Assembly (NCBI GenBank): GCA_000421045.1
Contig: ATWC01000031.1
Location: 1-38,913 of the forward strand
From: Lachnospiraceae bacterium NK4A179
GTDB taxonomy: Bacteria > Bacillota > Clostridia > Lachnospirales > Lachnospiraceae
Length of the DNA stretch: 38,913 bases
Direction: 5' to 3'
Under the pieces are notes generated by a model, which saw only the letters and a list, made by a program, of their open reading frames with translations, made no database searches and was not told the DNA's origin. This document shows, one piece after another, positions 14,489-23,894 of the stretch. Position numbers and translations under genes: made by a program. Within the stretch, counting starts at the first letter, position 1, and every line of letters starts with the position of its first letter.

Positions 14489-15403
14489 TCAGAACAGATC
14501 CAGCGAGCTGTCCAGATATATATTTTCACGCACTTTTAATGCATATTCGGGCTTTGTCATATAATAGATAAGAAACTCTAAGATCATTGCACTTCCAAGA
14601 CTCCTGCCTTCTATCTTAAATTCAGAAAATCCCATGGGCATATATATATCCGTAATATCATTGATGCCAATAAATCCGGGATTCTCCATTGCTTTAGAAA
14701 ACACATAGCCGTCACTTGCATCTGATGCCCTGCATATATGATCCTCACAATCCTCGCCAAGCATCTTCCTGCTTACATTTTCATAGCATGCTTTCCTGTC
14801 CGCACATCCGAAAGAACAGCATTCATTGCATAAGAATTCAACCTTACGTTTTTCAGAGGAATTCAGGGAATCCAGTTCTTCAAATCTTTTATTCAACCTG
14901 AAATCCGGCACCACAAAACGGAATTCGTCCCTGGCCAGTTCCTTTTTAAAATCCTCAAAATCAGTTATCACCTTTGTTGTTGATGATACAAAATAAAGAT
15001 CAGGATACTTCTCCCTTATATATTCAAGAAGCAGATTGGAATAGATAATGACGCCATTTTCAGCTTCTCCGTTATGTTCAAACATCGCACAGAGTTCATT
15101 GCATTTGCGATCTTTCAGATGTTTGATTTCAAGAAGCGAATTGCTGAAGGTCAGTCTCGCGGATATGCCATATTCGCTAAGAAGCTTTGCTGCTTCTTCT
15201 GCAGTATCTTCCCCAAAGCCTGCCCTACCTCCTCCCCATAAACATTCTGCAGGGCTTCCGTATACCGAGCCTATCTCACACCAGTCATAAAAATATTCCC
15301 TGTGCCCGTAAAATAAAGAGAAGAATTTCCTGTAGAACCCACAAAACTCAAAGAGTCCCGGGAGATGAAAATATGCCTTTTTTATTATTTTTTCATTTGT
15401 CAT
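14489..15403 (-). CDS. U32 peptidase-like protein with a cysteine cluster
   Basis: The roughly 304-residue protein begins MTNEKIIKKAYFHLPGLFEF. It has TIM-barrel-like segments (VIIYSNLLLEYIREKYPDL and FRFVVPDFRLNKRFEEL), a dense cysteine cluster (FLCNECCSFGCADRKACYE) and the sequence FKIEGRSLGSAM. KIEGR after a cysteine cluster is typical of the U32 family (PrtC, YhbU, UbiU), whose members hold an Fe-S cluster. The match is by eye, and the protein is more divergent than usual U32 members. The frame can start at ATG 15448 or 15403; neither has a clear Shine-Dalgarno, and 15403 was chosen for its TATAAT-containing upstream. It stands alone between the GH51 gene and the divergent GGDEF gene. Confidence 0.55.
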   Translation of the reverse strand: MTNEKIIKKAYFHLPGLFEFCGFYRKFFSLFYGHREYFYDWCEIGSVYGSPAECLWGGGRAGFGEDTAEEAAKLLSEYGISARLTFSNSLLEIKHLKDRKCNELCAMFEHNGEAENGVIIYSNLLLEYIREKYPDLYFVSSTTKVITDFEDFKKELARDEFRFVVPDFRLNKRFEELDSLNSSEKRKVEFLCNECCSFGCADRKACYENVSRKMLGEDCEDHICRASDASDGYVFSKAMENPGFIGINDITDIYMPMGFSEFKIEGRSLGSAMILEFLIYYMTKPEYALKVRENIYLDSSLDLF

Positions 15404-15471
15404 GATCTGATTATACTGCTGATCAGTTTCATCAGACAGTCCTACCATTAGTGATGGAAAAAAAAGCGTTT

Positions 15472-15501
15472 TTGTGGTATAAATAGGCTATCAGCTATTA
15501 T
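15472..15501 (+). promoter_or_regulatory. Possible promoter of the PBP-GGDEF gene
   Basis: TTGTGG (15472-15477), an 18-base spacer and TATTAT (15496-15501) lie 23 bases before the ATG at 15525. TATATT at 15499-15504 is an alternative -10. Confidence 0.4.
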
Positions 15502-15524
15502 ATTTTATCTTTGGAGGGCCTCAC

Positions 15525-17444
15525 ATGGCTAAGAGAAAGATTGCTGTATTTTCAACCGGATGGGCATCAGAAATACTCGCAGAGTATCTTGAAGGCCTAA
15601 GACAGGCGTTCAAGGGACATGATATTGACATGTTCCTTTTTTTGAATTATTCGACTATAGATGAGATCGAAGATATCAAGCGTGTTGAGCTCGATATTTT
15701 CAGGCTGCCTGAACTTAAGTATTATGACGGTGCCGTGATCTTCGGAAATGCGATCGATTATCCCAGTGAGGTTGAAAAGCTCGTAGCCAGATGTAAGAAG
15801 GCCAATATTCCCGTGGTATGCCATGGTGTGGATATAGATGGTACATATAAGGTTCTTTCCGATAATTATATCGGTATGAAAGAGCTTACTGAGCACCTTA
15901 TACAGAAGCACAATGTCAAAAAGATCAATTTTATTTCCGGTGCCGCCGAGAACATGGATGCCCAGATCAGACTCAGAGCTGTCAGCGATGCCATGGAAGC
16001 GAACGGTCTTTCATTTTCCGAATGTGATGATGTCTTTTACACCAACTGGGAAGTAAACAGATCATATAATCATGCTGCCTCACTTTCGCAAAACAATAAA
16101 CTTCCCGATGCCATCTTATGTGCTAATGATGAGCTTGCTATGGGTGCATGTCTTGCCCTTCGCGATAACAATGTAAAAGTTCCCGAGGATGTGATCGTAA
16201 CCGGTTTTGACAATATATTGAGAGCACGTATCTTCTACCCTTCCATTGCATCCGTTGATCAGTTTTTTACAAAACACGGATATGAAAGCGGCAGGATACT
16301 TATAGATGTGCTCGACGGCGTAAAACGTGACATGGTATCCAATATAGCATGTGGTTTCGTTCCCGGTGAAAGCTGTGGATGTTTTGAAGACGGTAACAGT
16401 ACTGAACTCAGAAAAGTTGCCGGAACAGACTCCTTTAGTGATAATGTCTATCGTATGATAGCCGGACGACACTACAATAGTATTTCAAGAGCAATACTCT
16501 CCTGCAGTTCCTATGGTGAGATCAGGAACCGTCTGGCAGAGGTCATGAATGCCGACCACTCTATAGAAGGCGATAACATACACATACTTATCGACCCGGA
16601 AAAGCTCAGATCCCAGGTTAGCCACACCACAAAAGTGATAAGGCAGGGCAAGTCCATCAAGCTTGATGTCATTTTTTCCATGAAAGACGGAAAGGTCCTC
16701 GATGACAAAGATTTTGATATTAAGCAACTTATTCCGGGATATCAGGACAGTGACCCTGAGCATATGTATGTTTTTGTTCCTCTCCATACCCAGAATAAGA
16801 TCGTCGGATATATCGTATTCTGCGACTGCTTTAAGCAGATCCATACAAGGGATCTTCATGTATACTACAACAACTTTAATCAGGCATTTGAAAAATTCAT
16901 CCAGAATGAGTACCTGCAGTATATGAATGACAGGCTTGTTGAGGTCGCACAGATCGATTCGCTCACTCATGTGAAAAACCGTTCTGCCTATGACAATAAA
17001 GAAAGCCAGCTGATGAAAAAACTGCTTGGCGGTACTCTTCAGAAATTCGGTCTGATAATGTTTGATATCAACAACTTAAAGCAGATCAATGACAAGTTCG
17101 GACATAATGCAGGTGATGAGTACATCCTCAATTCCTGCAAACTCATATGCCGCATTTTCAAACACAGCCCTATCTACCGTATGGGCGGTGATGAATTCCT
17201 TGTTATTCTGGAAAACAGCGACTATGACCAGAAGGATGAACTGCTTAAACAGTTCCGTAAGGAGCTTGAAGATATCAAAGCAGAATGGGATGATCTTGCA
17301 CCGGTAAACCGCATCTCTATCGCAAGCGGTATTGCCGTATTCACACCTGAGACCGACTCTTCCGTTGAAGATGTATACCGGAGAGCCGATACTCTCATGT
17401 ACATAAACAAGAAAGAAATGAAATCAGATCAGAGTCATAAATAG
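15525..17444 (+). CDS. Cytosolic sugar-binding (LacI effector-like) domain fused to a GGDEF diguanylate cyclase
   Basis: The 639-residue protein starts directly with a LacI/RbsB-type effector domain (about 5-285: KIAVFSTGWASEIL, YDGAVIFGNAID, ILCANDELAMGACLAL, VIVTGFDN). It has no helix-turn-helix and no signal or membrane segment. A middle region (about 300-460) is GAF-like at best. The GGDEF domain occupies about 472-630 with intact catalytic motif YRMGGDEFLVI (GGDEF at 554-558) and FDINNLKQINDKFGH. The RxxD inhibitory site is absent (FKHS in its place), so product inhibition is not expected. Predicted role: make c-di-GMP in response to a cytosolic ligand, probably a sugar. GGAGG precedes the ATG. 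Its 3' end overlaps the convergent AEC gene by 21 bases. Confidence 0.88.
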   Translation: MAKRKIAVFSTGWASEILAEYLEGLRQAFKGHDIDMFLFLNYSTIDEIEDIKRVELDIFRLPELKYYDGAVIFGNAIDYPSEVEKLVARCKKANIPVVCHGVDIDGTYKVLSDNYIGMKELTEHLIQKHNVKKINFISGAAENMDAQIRLRAVSDAMEANGLSFSECDDVFYTNWEVNRSYNHAASLSQNNKLPDAILCANDELAMGACLALRDNNVKVPEDVIVTGFDNILRARIFYPSIASVDQFFTKHGYESGRILIDVLDGVKRDMVSNIACGFVPGESCGCFEDGNSTELRKVAGTDSFSDNVYRMIAGRHYNSISRAILSCSSYGEIRNRLAEVMNADHSIEGDNIHILIDPEKLRSQVSHTTKVIRQGKSIKLDVIFSMKDGKVLDDKDFDIKQLIPGYQDSDPEHMYVFVPLHTQNKIVGYIVFCDCFKQIHTRDLHVYYNNFNQAFEKFIQNEYLQYMNDRLVEVAQIDSLTHVKNRSAYDNKESQLMKKLLGGTLQKFGLIMFDINNLKQINDKFGHNAGDEYILNSCKLICRIFKHSPIYRMGGDEFLVILENSDYDQKDELLKQFRKELEDIKAEWDDLAPVNRISIASGIAVFTPETDSSVEDVYRRADTLMYINKKEMKSDQSHK

Positions 17445-18338
17445 TGTTATCGAGATAAACGAAAATACTGTTGTAACTATGATCCCTTTTGAAAGAATAT
17501 CTGTCCTCTGCCCTGTCTTCTGTGCCTGAATGAGCGGGAGATTCCCGACAGGCACTGCAGACATCAGGCAGAATGTTTTTACCATCACATCCGGTGCTCC
17601 AAGCATTCTGAGCACAAATACTACCATAAGAGGCACCAGTATCATACGGATAAGGATGAATATCCAAAGCCTTGCATCTTTTATATCTCTTATCAGATCA
17701 CTCTTTGCCACAGCCGATCCCAGAAGCACCATCGAAAGAAACACCGTGGGATTCCCTATATAATTAAAACTGTTCTCGAGTATCGGCGGGAAACTGAGAT
17801 CGAACCAGAAGATCACCAGCGCAAGCAGCGACATAAGTACGCCCGGATTGAGCATCATAACGGGCTTTATCTTTTCTTTTGCTCCTGATATGACAAGTAT
17901 GCCATGAGTATAGAAAAGCACGCTATAAGCCACATTGCATATGATCACGTAGACTATGGCATCTTCGGGAAGCACAGCCTTGGCTACAGGTATACCCAGA
18001 AATCCCACATTTGTATATATGGTCATCAGATTGTAGAAGCGTCTTTCATCCTTAGGCAGACGAAGAATGCGTGGAATGATCAGACCTAACAGACAGAATG
18101 AGGCATAAAGCGCTGCACCTATCACAAGGCCTTTCAGAAAATCCTGATGCGTTACACTTATATTGCCACTCAGTATCGTAGATACCACCAGTGCAGGATT
18201 GCATATATCCACAACTATCTTTGAAAGTATCTTATCTCCTTTTTCTCCGAGCACCGATCTCTTCTGTAAGAAAAATCCTATTCCTACGAGTATGGCGATG
18301 ACCGCCATCTGCTGTAACACTATCAGACTGCTTTCCAC
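17424..18338 (-). CDS. AEC (auxin efflux carrier) family transporter
   Basis: The roughly 304-residue membrane protein has about ten helices and the family pattern: NPALVVSTIL in the first repeat, TNVGFLGIPVAKAVL in the middle, and MSAVPVGNLPLI near the end. AEC members export or take up small organic anions such as malate. The substrate here is not predictable. The start was set at GTG 18338, which has AGAGGT upstream at 7-8 bases; the ATG at 18380 would add 14 polar residues and lacks such a site. The 3' end overlaps the convergent GGDEF gene. Confidence 0.8.
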   Translation of the reverse strand: MESSLIVLQQMAVIAILVGIGFFLQKRSVLGEKGDKILSKIVVDICNPALVVSTILSGNISVTHQDFLKGLVIGAALYASFCLLGLIIPRILRLPKDERRFYNLMTIYTNVGFLGIPVAKAVLPEDAIVYVIICNVAYSVLFYTHGILVISGAKEKIKPVMMLNPGVLMSLLALVIFWFDLSFPPILENSFNYIGNPTVFLSMVLLGSAVAKSDLIRDIKDARLWIFILIRMILVPLMVVFVLRMLGAPDVMVKTFCLMSAVPVGNLPLIQAQKTGQRTDILSKGIIVTTVFSFISITLFMTLI

Positions 18339-18476
18339 GATTTTTACCTCTTGTCTTGAATAATAAGCCTTTTTTTGCAAACCGCGTCCTATTATAGCAT
18401 TAAATTATTATATTAGAAGACTCAGGGGCGCTATCTGATCAACATTCACAACGTAGGTTATGTTTGCAAAATGAAA

Positions 18477-18500
18477 CGACGGCAGATCGCTCTGCCGCCG
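18477..18500 (-). terminator. Terminator of the uxuA-binding-protein operon
   Basis: Arms CGACGGCAGA (18477-18486) and TCTGCCGCCG (18491-18500), one mismatch and a 4-base loop, are followed on the minus strand by a T-rich run. It lies 27 bases past the stop of the binding-protein gene. Confidence 0.7.
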
Positions 18501-18526
18501 TCTCTCAAGAAGGTCTTTAGTTGCAA

Positions 18527-20287
18527 TTATTTTTCAGGGATAGACTTTGCATCGCCGTACTTAGCTGCCCACTTCTCAGCTCTCTCGTCGATGATGTCCT
18601 GTCCGCCTGAGCTTAAGTAATCAGACATGTAAGAATCCCACTGTGCATCGAAATCTGCAGGATCTGCAAGGATCACGTTATCGTAAAGGATATCTCTCTT
18701 GTCAGCAAGAGCTGTTCCCATGCCTTCTTCTGCTTCAATAACACCTACGTTTACGTGTGTCTCCTGGATAGCATCAGTCTGAGCGATCTCGTTAGCTCTT
18801 TCAACGATCTCAGGCTCGATACCTGCATAGCTGTGACCGATAGACTTTGCTGTAACCTCAGGATCTACAAGATTAAGACCGTTGCAGGTGATAGTGTAAT
18901 CAATGTTGAAACCGGAGTTCATGATAGGATCGCCTGTTGCAGCAACTGACTCATAAGCACCGTCGTCAAGCTTATTGCATGTTACGCCTTCATCACCGAG
19001 CTGGAGATACTGAATGTGCTCGGGCATTGAGATCCACTCAAGGTAAAGAAGTGATGCAAGCGGCTCATCATTTGTTGTCGGGAAGAAGATCTTTCTGTCG
19101 CCGGCTGTTGATGTAACATACTTTGTGTGACCGCCGTTCTTGTCTGTGAAAGGATCGATAGCTACGAACTTAGCATCTTCGCCTACAGTACGCTTAAGGT
19201 TAGCATTGATGGAATCATCACCGTTTCTGAAAGGATAATCCCAGTTGTGTGTGAATGCGCCTACATAACCTGCCTTCATGTAGTCATCTTCTGTTGTATC
19301 GCCATTGCTGTAAAGAGCGAAATCCTTCCAGAGAAGGTCCTCATGATACCACTGGTTGAGGAGCTTTAAAGCATCCTTTGTGCCGGGCTCAGTGAGCTTT
19401 CTGTCATCGAAACCATTTACATAGAAATCATATGTTGAGATATCAGGATCGATGAATGATTCGATAAGTGTAGCTGCTCTCCAGCCTACATCGTAAGAGA
19501 TCGCATAAGGGATCATCTTATCAGCATCCTTGCCAAGAAGTGTATCGGCATTGTCTCTGAATGCAACGATAGTATCGTAGAATTCCTGAGTTGTTGTAGG
19601 CTCCTCAAGATTCAGCTTTTCAAGCCAGTCCTTACGGATGAAAGTATTGATACGGTTTGTTGTAGCTCTCTTACCTTCTATAGCCCAGAGGCTTCCTGTA
19701 TCGGGATCCTTATCCCAGTATACGTTGGTATCAGTAAGCCAGTTGAACAGGTTAGGAAGAAGTGCTGCATTGTCCTGTACAAGAGGAGCAAGATCCGTAA
19801 CACCGCCCATGTTGGCATATGTCTGAATAGTAGCGTAGTCGTATGTAAGACAGATGTCAGGTGCTGTACCTGCAGCAAGCAGGTTGTTCAGCTCATCAAC
19901 CTCTGTCCATCTGGGAACTGCTACGAACTGAACATCTACGTTGTAGTCGTTGAGCATTCCGTCATGGATATACTTTGTGTACATGTTGTTTGTAGGATCA
20001 GTTCCGCCATCATTACCACGGTCATAAACTTCAACAGTGATAGATCTGGTCTCAGGGAACTTTCCGTCTACAAGCTGTCCGCCGCCGGTGGTATCTCCAA
20101 CGCTGGTATCGGTTGTAGGTTCAGCCTCTTCGGAACCTGCACCCGCATTTGCATCGGCTCCGCCCTCATCACCCGATCCGGCATTTGTGTCAGCGGGTTT
20201 TGATGATCCGCCGCCATTGCTTGTGCATGCAACAGCTGATACTGTCATAACTGATGCAAGCAACAGTGATAAAACTCTTCTTTTCAT
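18527..20287 (-). CDS. Sugar ABC importer substrate-binding lipoprotein (LplA/YtcQ-like)
   Basis: The 586-residue protein has a lipoprotein signal (lipobox SAVAC, Cys about 21) followed by a Gly/Ser/Asp/Ala-rich linker of about 50 residues. A family 1 extracellular binding domain follows (TVEVYDRGND, AAGTAPDICLTYDYA, FIRKDWLEKLNL and YVGAFTHNWD). Its large size and its partners (LplB- and AraQ-like permeases) match importers of oligosaccharides such as oligogalacturonides and rhamnogalacturonan fragments. A uronate-containing substrate is inferred from co-transcription with uxuA and uxuB. It is the last gene of the operon, and a strong terminator follows. Confidence 0.9.
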   Translation of the reverse strand: MKRRVLSLLLASVMTVSAVACTSNGGGSSKPADTNAGSGDEGGADANAGAGSEEAEPTTDTSVGDTTGGGQLVDGKFPETRSITVEVYDRGNDGGTDPTNNMYTKYIHDGMLNDYNVDVQFVAVPRWTEVDELNNLLAAGTAPDICLTYDYATIQTYANMGGVTDLAPLVQDNAALLPNLFNWLTDTNVYWDKDPDTGSLWAIEGKRATTNRINTFIRKDWLEKLNLEEPTTTQEFYDTIVAFRDNADTLLGKDADKMIPYAISYDVGWRAATLIESFIDPDISTYDFYVNGFDDRKLTEPGTKDALKLLNQWYHEDLLWKDFALYSNGDTTEDDYMKAGYVGAFTHNWDYPFRNGDDSINANLKRTVGEDAKFVAIDPFTDKNGGHTKYVTSTAGDRKIFFPTTNDEPLASLLYLEWISMPEHIQYLQLGDEGVTCNKLDDGAYESVAATGDPIMNSGFNIDYTITCNGLNLVDPEVTAKSIGHSYAGIEPEIVERANEIAQTDAIQETHVNVGVIEAEEGMGTALADKRDILYDNVILADPADFDAQWDSYMSDYLSSGGQDIIDERAEKWAAKYGDAKSIPEK

Positions 20288-20357
20288 GTTACTCCCTTCC
20301 TTTCTTGCTTTTAGTTTTTGCTAATTTATTAAATGAAAGATCTCATTTGATCCACAT

Positions 20358-21269
20358 TTATTCCTTTACGGCACCGACCATAACACTGTGTATGAAATAC
20401 TTCTGCAGCCAGGGATATACACACAGTATCGGTATGGTTGTGAACATTACTATCGCTGCCTTTAACGAATTGCCAAGGCCCGGTGTGGAAAAGCCTTCCT
20501 GTGTGGAAACCTCCACGTTATTTATATTGTTGATAACGTTGTAAAGAAGAAGCTGTAAGGGATAGTACTTGGTGTTCTTGATATACATAAGAGCATCAGA
20601 GTATCCGTTCCATCTGCCCACCGCATAGAAAAGTGCAAGCGTTGCTATAACCGGCTTTGAAAGCGGCAGATATATAGTCGTAAGTATCCTTATGAAACCT
20701 GCTCCATCGATCTCTGCTGCTTCTCTGAGTGAATCAGGTATCTGATAGAAGAAGCTTCTCATTATTATCATGTTGAATACCGAGAGGCATGACGGAACGA
20801 TCAGTGAAAGCGGATTATCAAGGAATCCTATCGATTTCATAAGCAGGTAGTTAGGTATCGTTCCTGCATTGAAAAACATTGTGATCGTTATTACTATGTT
20901 GAAGAATCCTCTTCCTCTGAGCTTCGGGTATATCAGAGGATATGCGCAGCATGCTGTCATGAAAAGTGAAAGCAGTGTGCCTACTATTGTAAGGAATACA
21001 GTCCATACAAACGCCCAGATATACTTCTTATCTGAAAGTACTGTCTGATATGCAAATAAAGTAAATCCCTTGGGAATCAGATAAACCTCACCCTTTACCA
21101 GATAGTCGGAACTGGACAGTGATTTTGCTAACAGGTTTATCAGAGGGATCACACATATCAGAGTGATAATGATGCAGAGACCTATGATCACATAATCCCC
21201 GAACTTGAACCTGTTTTTATTCTTAACTCTTTCTTTGATCCTGTTTACTTTTATACTTGAATCAGCCAT
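20358..21269 (-). CDS. Sugar ABC importer permease, AraQ/YtcP type
   Basis: The 303-residue protein has six membrane helices and the EAA loop EAAEIDGAGFIRILTTIYLP. The start at ATG 21269 is chosen because GGAGG lies 5 bases upstream; the longer frame from 21296 lacks such a site and overlaps the intergenic gap. The C-terminus (FIHSVMVGAVKE) is typical of AraQ-like permeases. It forms the channel with the 21306-22265 permease. Confidence 0.92.
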   Translation of the reverse strand: MADSSIKVNRIKERVKNKNRFKFGDYVIIGLCIIITLICVIPLINLLAKSLSSSDYLVKGEVYLIPKGFTLFAYQTVLSDKKYIWAFVWTVFLTIVGTLLSLFMTACCAYPLIYPKLRGRGFFNIVITITMFFNAGTIPNYLLMKSIGFLDNPLSLIVPSCLSVFNMIIMRSFFYQIPDSLREAAEIDGAGFIRILTTIYLPLSKPVIATLALFYAVGRWNGYSDALMYIKNTKYYPLQLLLYNVINNINNVEVSTQEGFSTPGLGNSLKAAIVMFTTIPILCVYPWLQKYFIHSVMVGAVKE

Positions 21270-21305
21270 TTTAACCTCCGATGCTGTAATAGGCATTTAA
21301 ATTTA

Positions 21306-22265
21306 TTACCAGATTCCACGTTCTCCGAACTTCTGCGCCACCTTATTAGAGATGAGCAGGAAGATAACTCCGACTACAGACTGGAAAAGACCTATGGCTG
21401 TAGTAAACGAGAACTTAAGTCCTTTAATACCGTTTGTGTAAACATAGGTTGAAAGAACTTCCGCATACTGCATGACGGTGTTGTTCTGGAATGCAAACGG
21501 TCTGTCAAAACTTGATCCGAGGATATTACCAAGGTTCATGATAAGAAGCACAACGATCGTTGATCTTATTCCGGGAAGAGTAATGTGCCAGATCTTGTCC
21601 CAGCGTCCGGCACCGTCAACTTCCGCTGCTTCATACAGTTCGTTATTGATACCGGCAATAGCTGCAAGATAAATGATCGAATTCCATCCGAAGCTCTGCC
21701 ATATACCTACAAAGATATATGTGAATACCCAATGTGTGGGCTCATTCAAAAACGGGATCGTATCACCGCCAAGCTTCTGGATAAGCTGATTTACCAGTCC
21801 GTTTGTAGGAGCAAAAAGCTGAAGTGCGATACTTGAAACGATGACCCATGAAAGGAAATGCGGCATATATGCAACAGTCTGTACCACTTTCTTGAATCTC
21901 TGAAGTCTGAGTTCATTAAGCATTATCGCGAAGATGATAGGTATAGGGAAACCTATTACCAGATCCAGAAGGTTGAGCACTACTGTGTTTCTGAGTGCGT
22001 TCCAGAAATCTCTGTTATTGAATGCTTTTATAAAGTATTCAAAACCGTGATTCTTTGCGAGAGGCATTTCCCAGACACTCTGTACAAGCGAATACTTCTT
22101 GAATGCGATCTGGATATATACCATGGGTACATATTTGAAGATTGCGAAGTAAACCATAGGAAGGAACAGCAGCAGATAAAGCTGCCAGTACCTCTTAAAA
22201 TACGTACCGAACTCCTGTGGGGAAAACGGCTTCTTTTCCTTTTTTGTTTTCTTTTTTTTACCCAT
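21306..22265 (-). CDS. Sugar ABC importer permease, LplB type
   Basis: The 319-residue protein has a Lys-rich N-terminus (MGKKKKTKKEKK), six membrane helices and the EAA loop EAAEVDGAGRWDKIWHITLP. It ends QKFGERGIW, as LplB homologues commonly do. AAGGAGG precedes the ATG, only 9 bases after uxuB. No ATPase gene is present in the operon. Such importers commonly share an MsmX/UgpC-type ATPase encoded elsewhere. Confidence 0.93.
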   Translation of the reverse strand: MGKKKKTKKEKKPFSPQEFGTYFKRYWQLYLLLFLPMVYFAIFKYVPMVYIQIAFKKYSLVQSVWEMPLAKNHGFEYFIKAFNNRDFWNALRNTVVLNLLDLVIGFPIPIIFAIMLNELRLQRFKKVVQTVAYMPHFLSWVIVSSIALQLFAPTNGLVNQLIQKLGGDTIPFLNEPTHWVFTYIFVGIWQSFGWNSIIYLAAIAGINNELYEAAEVDGAGRWDKIWHITLPGIRSTIVVLLIMNLGNILGSSFDRPFAFQNNTVMQYAEVLSTYVYTNGIKGLKFSFTTAIGLFQSVVGVIFLLISNKVAQKFGERGIW

Positions 22266-22274
22266 GATTCCTCC

Positions 22275-23894
22275 TTAAACACTTTCATTTACATATTTTT
22301 TCAGCACTGCTCTGACAGAGCCCGGTGTGCTGTTCATTTCTTCGAAATAACTTAATACCTTTTCGGATAAGCCAGCCTTATTAAGATCAGCTCCGAATAT
22401 CTCCTTTTTAGAAAGAAGTTCCAGGATAGCATCCCTGTCCTTTATACCTGAGCCGTATGGATTCTTTGCCATATAAGGCTCGGCAATTTCAATTCCGGGG
22501 TCCGGACTCTTCTCCATCGGATTGCCCTCATCATCATAGCCTGTGAGATATCTGAGCCATCCGGCAAACACAAGAGGGATCATTCTTAAGTTGTCTGTAT
22601 CAAGCCCGCGCTCGATATATCTGCTGATCGTTATACCGAATCTGATCGGAAGCTTCTTTGAAGTATCCGTAGCTATTCTCTGAGGCGTATCGGGAAGGAA
22701 AGGATTCGGGAGTCTCTTTTTGATCACGGTATCGATAAAATCCGAAGGCTTTATTATTCCGGGATCATCTGCAACAGGGAGCCCTTCCTTATAACCTATG
22801 CTTTCTGCCAATTTCTTAAGATCCGGATCCTTCATCTCATCCGAGATCTTTTTGAAACCGAGAAGGCATCCGAATACAGCAAGTGATGTATGTACAGGAT
22901 TGAGACATGTTGTAACCTTCATGCTCTCTGCCTTCATTACTGTTTCCCTGTCGGTAAAATAGAAACCTGCTTTTTCGAGAGGAGGACGACCTGCCGGGAA
23001 ATCATCTTCTATAACAAGGTATTCTGTCTCCTCTGTATTTACAAAACCTGATGTGCAGGTATGCATTTTTGTTTCGGTTAATTCAATATCCTCTACCCCT
23101 GCATCCTTAAGCTCGTTAAGAATATTTAAATCCGGACGCGGAGTTATCTTGTCTATCATCGTCCAGGGGAAGGACACTTTGTTATTGTCACGCAGATATG
23201 CCTCAAACTCCGCGTCCGAGAGGCCACGTTCACACCAGGTACCTGCTATCTCAAGTATCGCACTCTTTAAAAGATCGCCATTGCGTGAGCAGTTGTCCAT
23301 GCTTATACATGCAACCGGATATGCTCCGTTTTTGAATCTGTGGTAGATAAGTGCTGCCACTTTTCCTATATAGCTTTCAGCCTTTTCAGGTCCTGCTTCC
23401 ATGTCATGAGCAACAGCCTTGGAGTAATTACCGCTTCCGTCTCTTAAGCTGTAGCCTTTTTCGGTTATAGTGAATGAGATCATCTGGAGAGAAGGAGAAG
23501 CAAATATCTCCTTCAGTCTTCCGTAATCCTTTCCTCCACTTCCATCCAGAACACAGGACTCCATAACAGATCCGATCACTTTTTTCTTTATATTTCCGTC
23601 TGATCCGAGAGTCATCAGAAGTGACAGATTATCATATGGAGTGTATGCCTTTTCTATAATCTCGTAATCAAAACCTTCGCATACGATAAGTCCTCTGTCA
23701 TACTCGCCTGAATCCAGAAGAGCCTGCATTGCAGGTGCCTGCAGAGCTCTGAAGATATTACCTGCTCCAAAATGCACCCATACCGGCTGCTGCTTTGTTT
23801 TTTCGTATACTGACTTATAATCAAATGCGGGAAGCTCTATTCCTGCTGCCAGCCATTTTTCCTTATCCTCTATTCCTTTACGTGTTAATTTCAT
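22275..23894 (-). CDS. uxuB: Fructuronate reductase (D-mannonate oxidoreductase)
   Basis: The 539-residue protein belongs to the mannitol dehydrogenase / fructuronate reductase family. It has the NAD-binding motif VHFGAGNIFRA (about 40-50), a conserved MIDKITPRPD and the active-site region LNPVHTSLAVFG with the family Asn and His. UxuB reduces D-fructuronate to D-mannonate, the step before UxuA in glucuronate breakdown. A tagaturonate reductase (UxaB) role is the main alternative, but fusion with uxuA in one operon favours UxuB. The ATG overlaps the uxuA stop (ATGA), so the two are translationally coupled. Confidence 0.9.
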   Translation of the reverse strand: MKLTRKGIEDKEKWLAAGIELPAFDYKSVYEKTKQQPVWVHFGAGNIFRALQAPAMQALLDSGEYDRGLIVCEGFDYEIIEKAYTPYDNLSLLMTLGSDGNIKKKVIGSVMESCVLDGSGGKDYGRLKEIFASPSLQMISFTITEKGYSLRDGSGNYSKAVAHDMEAGPEKAESYIGKVAALIYHRFKNGAYPVACISMDNCSRNGDLLKSAILEIAGTWCERGLSDAEFEAYLRDNNKVSFPWTMIDKITPRPDLNILNELKDAGVEDIELTETKMHTCTSGFVNTEETEYLVIEDDFPAGRPPLEKAGFYFTDRETVMKAESMKVTTCLNPVHTSLAVFGCLLGFKKISDEMKDPDLKKLAESIGYKEGLPVADDPGIIKPSDFIDTVIKKRLPNPFLPDTPQRIATDTSKKLPIRFGITISRYIERGLDTDNLRMIPLVFAGWLRYLTGYDDEGNPMEKSPDPGIEIAEPYMAKNPYGSGIKDRDAILELLSKKEIFGADLNKAGLSEKVLSYFEEMNSTPGSVRAVLKKYVNESV

